Shown here: in pieces, positions 6,961 through 9,782 of the stretch
How the letters are laid out: each line of letters starts with the position of its first letter
Position numbering within the stretch: position 1 is the first letter of the stretch
From: Paenibacillus sp.
GTDB taxonomy: Bacteria; Bacillota; Bacilli; Paenibacillales; Paenibacillaceae
DNA: 9,782 bases
Assembly (NCBI GenBank): GCA_029256665.1
Contig: JAQSXN010000097.1
Span: 1-9,782, forward strand
Direction of reading: 5' to 3'
Translations under genes and position numbers: made by a program
The notes under the pieces: generated by a model
The model's database searches: none
What the model was told of the DNA's origin: nothing
What the model saw: only the letters and a program-made list of their open reading frames with translations

Positions 6961-9010
6961 AATTCATCACCTCCCGATACACTTGGTTGAAGAAATCAAG
7001 CAGGTTGCCGCCAAGCGCGATGAAAATAAGGATAAATATCCACATCACACCAATCGTGAATAAGGTAATTCCCGCATTTTTGAAGGATTCAAGAAAATCG
7101 AAGTTATGGATGACCTGCGTCATCACGAAGAGCAGCAAGACGATCCACAGCCACTTGATTTGATGGATGAGATCAATGACGATCCATTCTTCAAGCACCA
7201 ACACATTGGATAGGAGAGTAGCCGGCACCGTCATGACAATAAACGGAACGATCGCAAAGGCGCTTGCTTGAAGCACTTCGCGAAACCGGCCCTCGCCGCC
7301 CTTCACGGAGCTGACCAAATAATTGGCGATGACCCATGTCAGCCATGGCGCAATCAGCATGAGGAGCGAGAGCTTAAGATTGTACCTGGCTATATTGAAG
7401 GGATAGGCGATAAATCCGGAGCCGAATACCGACCAGATATGAACGCCGACTGCAAGCAATACGATTAGAATAAGGACGAACCACGATATCTTTCTTTCCT
7501 TCAGCCGATAGAACCCATTGTAAGGATGAAAGATTAAATAGAGCGCATCCCTTATTTCTCCTCCGTATTGCCGTACTTTAGGCGGCCACATCCGACTGCG
7601 AACGAATACGTTCGCCCGTCTGATCAAGAAGACGAGTCCCCCTATCAAGACGAGCATCGAAACGAGAGCAACGAAGAAATAACGTTGCAGCCATTCGTAC
7701 CGCAGACTCCAGAACGCGTCGGAATATCCCTCTTCATCATAAGACTGCTTGAAATAATCAATGGCAAGCTCATAGTCTTGATCTTGAAGCGCGATCTTGC
7801 CAAGACCGTTAAACGAAATATTAAGCATGCCATTATGCCGGATCACCTCTTCCCAATACGGCTTGCTCTTGGCGTAATCGCCTTCATAATAATAATGGGC
7901 CGCGGTTAGAAACGTGTCGCCGAAGCTCGTTCGCTTAAAGATATGAATCAGATTCGTGCCGCTGTCCGCTACCCATATGTCGTTATTGGCATTCACGACA
8001 AGACTCGAAGCGAAGCTGATCATCCCAAGCTGACGGGCGTTCTTGTCCGCTCCGCCCAGATAGAATAAAAGATCGCCCGTTGGATCATAGATGGCTATGC
8101 TTCCGCTGGCTCGATCCATCCCATACAAGAAGCCCTTGGAGTCGTAAGCGGTATCGACCAAATCATGTTCGAAAAACGGCTTATTCTGAAAAGCGTCGAA
8201 TCCGCCGGCGTTCAGCTTCTTGATTTGCCCGTCATTGGCCTTGCCCGTGCTTGTCGTAAATAAGAAACCATCCGTGAGGGTCACATTCTGAATCGAGTTC
8301 GGCCGTTTGGCCACTTCTTTGGCCAGCATTTCCTTCGAGAGGATCGATCGCTTCAGCTGATCAAGCCACGTCAGCTTCGTTTTGTTCGCCCCAAAAAATC
8401 CGGTAAACTCGCCTTCCGGATTCATGCGAAGCAGCCCCTGATGCGTATCTTTAACGACGATATACATCACTCCGCGAGCATCCGCGACTACCTTGCTCGG
8501 CAGAAAATGATAGTCGTCGCCCAAAACGTTCGACACCGGCTTGCCGTACGTTTGCTCCACCTGGCCATCCGCATTGAACTTGACGATCGTCCCTGCCGCC
8601 GTATTCGCCGCATAGATCGCGCCGTCTTCGTCAACAAACACCCCTTCCGGCTGATTAAGCGCGCCCGGACCTTCCTTATCGCCGATACTGCGAATGAACT
8701 GTCCCTGTTCATTGAATTGAACAATCCGGTTGTTGCCTGTATCCGCAATATAAACATCCCCGTTGCCTGCCGCGAACAGGTCGCTCGGCGTGCTGAACGG
8801 CACTTCCATATCATTGCCGTCAATCACCTTCTCCGGGAGATAGACCGGTTGAACATAATACTGCATTCCGCCGACGGAATGGTCGATATACCAAGTTGTA
8901 TAAGGCGGTCCGGCGGAAATAAGGGACGGAAATAGCAAACAAAGCAGAAATAATAAGGCAATCACTTTTACTTTTAAATATCGAAAGCCATCTCGCGCGC
9001 GGCTCATCAT
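6953..9010 (-). CDS. NHL-repeat, TPR-like and Yip1-domain membrane protein
   Basis: From the ATG at 9010 the protein has 685 residues. A signal-like segment (VKVIALLFLLCLLFPSLISA, ending near residue 33) precedes an external region. NHL-type propeller blades follow near 74-110 (VYIADTGNNRIVQFN), 118-157 (IYAANTAAGTIVKFN), 170-207, 285-320 and 336-359 (IWVADSGTNLIHIF). Residues 363-425 resemble two TPR units (YYYEGDYAKSKPYWEEVI and YELAIDYFKQSYDEEG). One membrane helix lies at about 444-464. A Yip1-like domain (about 484-676) begins LYLIFHPYNGFYRLK and has about five more membrane segments. The propeller should face outward, above a multi-span membrane domain; the role is unknown, with glycan sensing or assistance to the importer as possibilities. 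An upstream ATG at 9037 would add nine residues, but the strong purine-rich ribosome site lies after it, so 9010 (or the adjacent Met at 9007) is preferred. It follows a MalG-type permease gene and overlaps the DUF5696-type gene by 8 bp. Confidence 0.88.
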   Translation of the reverse strand: MMSRARDGFRYLKVKVIALLFLLCLLFPSLISAGPPYTTWYIDHSVGGMQYYVQPVYLPEKVIDGNDMEVPFSTPSDLFAAGNGDVYIADTGNNRIVQFNEQGQFIRSIGDKEGPGALNQPEGVFVDEDGAIYAANTAAGTIVKFNADGQVEQTYGKPVSNVLGDDYHFLPSKVVADARGVMYIVVKDTHQGLLRMNPEGEFTGFFGANKTKLTWLDQLKRSILSKEMLAKEVAKRPNSIQNVTLTDGFLFTTSTGKANDGQIKKLNAGGFDAFQNKPFFEHDLVDTAYDSKGFLYGMDRASGSIAIYDPTGDLLFYLGGADKNARQLGMISFASSLVVNANNDIWVADSGTNLIHIFKRTSFGDTFLTAAHYYYEGDYAKSKPYWEEVIRHNGMLNISFNGLGKIALQDQDYELAIDYFKQSYDEEGYSDAFWSLRYEWLQRYFFVALVSMLVLIGGLVFLIRRANVFVRSRMWPPKVRQYGGEIRDALYLIFHPYNGFYRLKERKISWFVLILIVLLAVGVHIWSVFGSGFIAYPFNIARYNLKLSLLMLIAPWLTWVIANYLVSSVKGGEGRFREVLQASAFAIVPFIVMTVPATLLSNVLVLEEWIVIDLIHQIKWLWIVLLLFVMTQVIHNFDFLESFKNAGITLFTIGVMWIFILIFIALGGNLLDFFNQVYREVMNYG

Positions 9011-9016
9011 CGACAG

Positions 9017-9027
9017 CCCTCCCCTCC
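9017..9027 (-). promoter_or_regulatory. Ribosome-binding site that sets the start of the NHL/Yip1 gene
   Basis: The minus strand reads GGAGGGGAGGG here, 6 nt before the ATG at 9010 and 9 nt before the next ATG at 9007. The in-frame ATG at 9037 has only a poor match before it (GGGCG, then AAATAAG) and would place this element inside the coding sequence. Moving the start downstream also gives a cleaner signal peptide, with Arg and Lys directly before the hydrophobic core. Confidence 0.7.
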
Positions 9028-9038
9028 GTTGCCCCATC

Positions 9039-9782
9039 TTATTTCACGCCCGAGTGCAGCATCGTTTGAATCATTTTTCGCTGGAACAATAGAAACATAA
9101 TCAAGTTAGGCAAAAACATGATCAGGCCTATAGCGGCGGCAAGGCTGGTCGCGGCAACGCCGGGCACGTTCACCACGAGCGCCGTAGCATAATAAGCGAG
9201 CGTCTTCATCGTTTCCTTTGTCATGAAGAACGTGGAGGTTTCCACATCCAGATAGACGGCTTGGAACGTAATAATGGACACGGTAGCTACAGCAGGAGCC
9301 GTTAACGGGATAATGATGCGCGTGAAAATATACATTTCGGACGCTCCGTCGAGCTTCGCCGCTTCTGTCAGAGACGAGGGGATTTGGTCGATAAATTGCC
9401 TCATGAGAAAGACCGCAAGCGGCGAAGCGAGAAACGGCAATAGATGGGCGAAATACGTGTCTTTAAGCCCCAAACCGCTTATGACCAGGTAGCGGGGAAT
9501 CGCTACCGTCTCCGGAGCAAACATAAGGGATAATAAAATGAGTCCCATAATGATCGTTTTGAAATGGAAGTTATGTTTGGACAGCACATACCCGGCCATC
9601 GTGCTCACCAAGATGACGGAAACCGTCGCGATGGTTGTAATAACCGCGCTATTGAACAAATAACGCGTGAAAGGCACTAGCCCCGCCGTAGAGCTTAGCA
9701 GAAGCTGCTCGAAGTTGCGCCAGGTCGGCTGTTTGACCAAGATCGTCGGCGGATAGGCAAACAATTCGTTAAGCGGCTTAAA
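9039..9782 (-). CDS. Carbohydrate ABC transporter permease, MalG type (first copy, 5' end outside window)
   Basis: The frame is open to the right edge, and its first visible residues, FKPLNELFAYPPTILV, match the external loop that follows the first membrane segment in MalG-type permeases. The true start therefore lies beyond the window. The TTG at 9764 should not be taken as the start. The 247 visible residues contain about five membrane segments, and the EAA loop appears as LTEAAKLDGAS, then IIIP, at visible residues 138-158. It shares the family plan with the MalG-type permease at 2839-3819 but differs clearly in sequence, including a shorter loop before the last segment, so the two are not a recent duplication. 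A MalF-type partner and possibly a substrate-binding protein probably lie upstream, outside the window. The stop at 9041-9039 is 28 bp before the preferred start of the NHL/Yip1 gene. It would act as half of an importer channel. Confidence 0.92.
   Translation of the reverse strand, partial: FKPLNELFAYPPTILVKQPTWRNFEQLLLSSTAGLVPFTRYLFNSAVITTIATVSVILVSTMAGYVLSKHNFHFKTIIMGLILLSLMFAPETVAIPRYLVISGLGLKDTYFAHLLPFLASPLAVFLMRQFIDQIPSSLTEAAKLDGASEMYIFTRIIIPLTAPAVATVSIITFQAVYLDVETSTFFMTKETMKTLAYYATALVVNVPGVAATSLAAAIGLIMFLPNLIMFLLFQRKMIQTMLHSGVK

Noticed and set aside
8970..9010. Lipoprotein signal in the NHL/Yip1 protein, from the cysteine in its hydrophobic segment.
   Set aside because: The residues before the cysteine (FLLC) do not fit a lipobox, and the hydrophobic core continues past it.
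9762..9764. TTG at 9764 as the start of the first MalG-type permease.
   Set aside because: The six in-frame residues before it (FKPLNE) continue the conserved family sequence and no stop intervenes before the window edge, so the gene begins further right.

Overview
The window reads as chromosomal DNA from a low- to mid-GC Gram-positive of the Bacillales, most likely Paenibacillus or a close relative such as Cohnella. This rests on strong GGAGG-type ribosome sites, a near-consensus sigma-A promoter, and a gene set typical of those genomes: paired sugar ABC permeases, a membrane protein joining NHL repeats to a Yip1 domain, and a DUF5696-type protein. The genus is inferred from gene content; there is no rRNA or other marker to confirm it. 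I see no tRNA, rRNA, CRISPR array, transposase or phage gene.

Layout. Positions 1-1863 (minus strand) hold most of an FAD-dependent oxidoreductase that runs off the left edge and carries a HEAT-like helical-repeat extension. A 115-bp divergent intergenic region (1864-1978) separates it from a plus-strand IclR-family regulator (1979-2749). That region contains a good sigma-A promoter for the regulator and a 14-bp near-palindrome that could be an operator. The regulator ends at a strong intrinsic terminator (2773-2807). Everything from 2839 to the right edge is one tightly packed minus-strand operon. In transcription order it encodes: a MalG-type permease (5' end outside the window), an NHL/TPR-like/Yip1 membrane protein, a membrane-anchored DUF5696-type protein with a probable glycosidase-like barrel, a MalF-type permease and a second MalG-type permease. 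Junctions between genes are short or overlapping (8-bp overlap, 3 bp and 9 bp; the first junction is 1 or 28 bp depending on the start chosen), which suggests co-transcription and translational coupling.

How the genes may work together (inference). The permeases belong to the family that imports oligosaccharides. No ATP-binding subunit or substrate-binding lipoprotein lies in the window; Paenibacillus and Bacillus importers of this type usually share an MsmX-like ATPase encoded elsewhere, and a binding protein may lie beyond the right edge. The DUF5696-type protein would sit outside the membrane and could trim or bind a glycan. The NHL propeller of the Yip1 protein would also face outward, above a multi-span membrane domain. 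The IclR regulator is the obvious candidate to control the divergent oxidoreductase, itself and possibly the importer operon. The oxidoreductase may oxidise the imported sugar or an aglycone. The substrate cannot be told from sequence, and the functions of the two middle operon proteins are not established.
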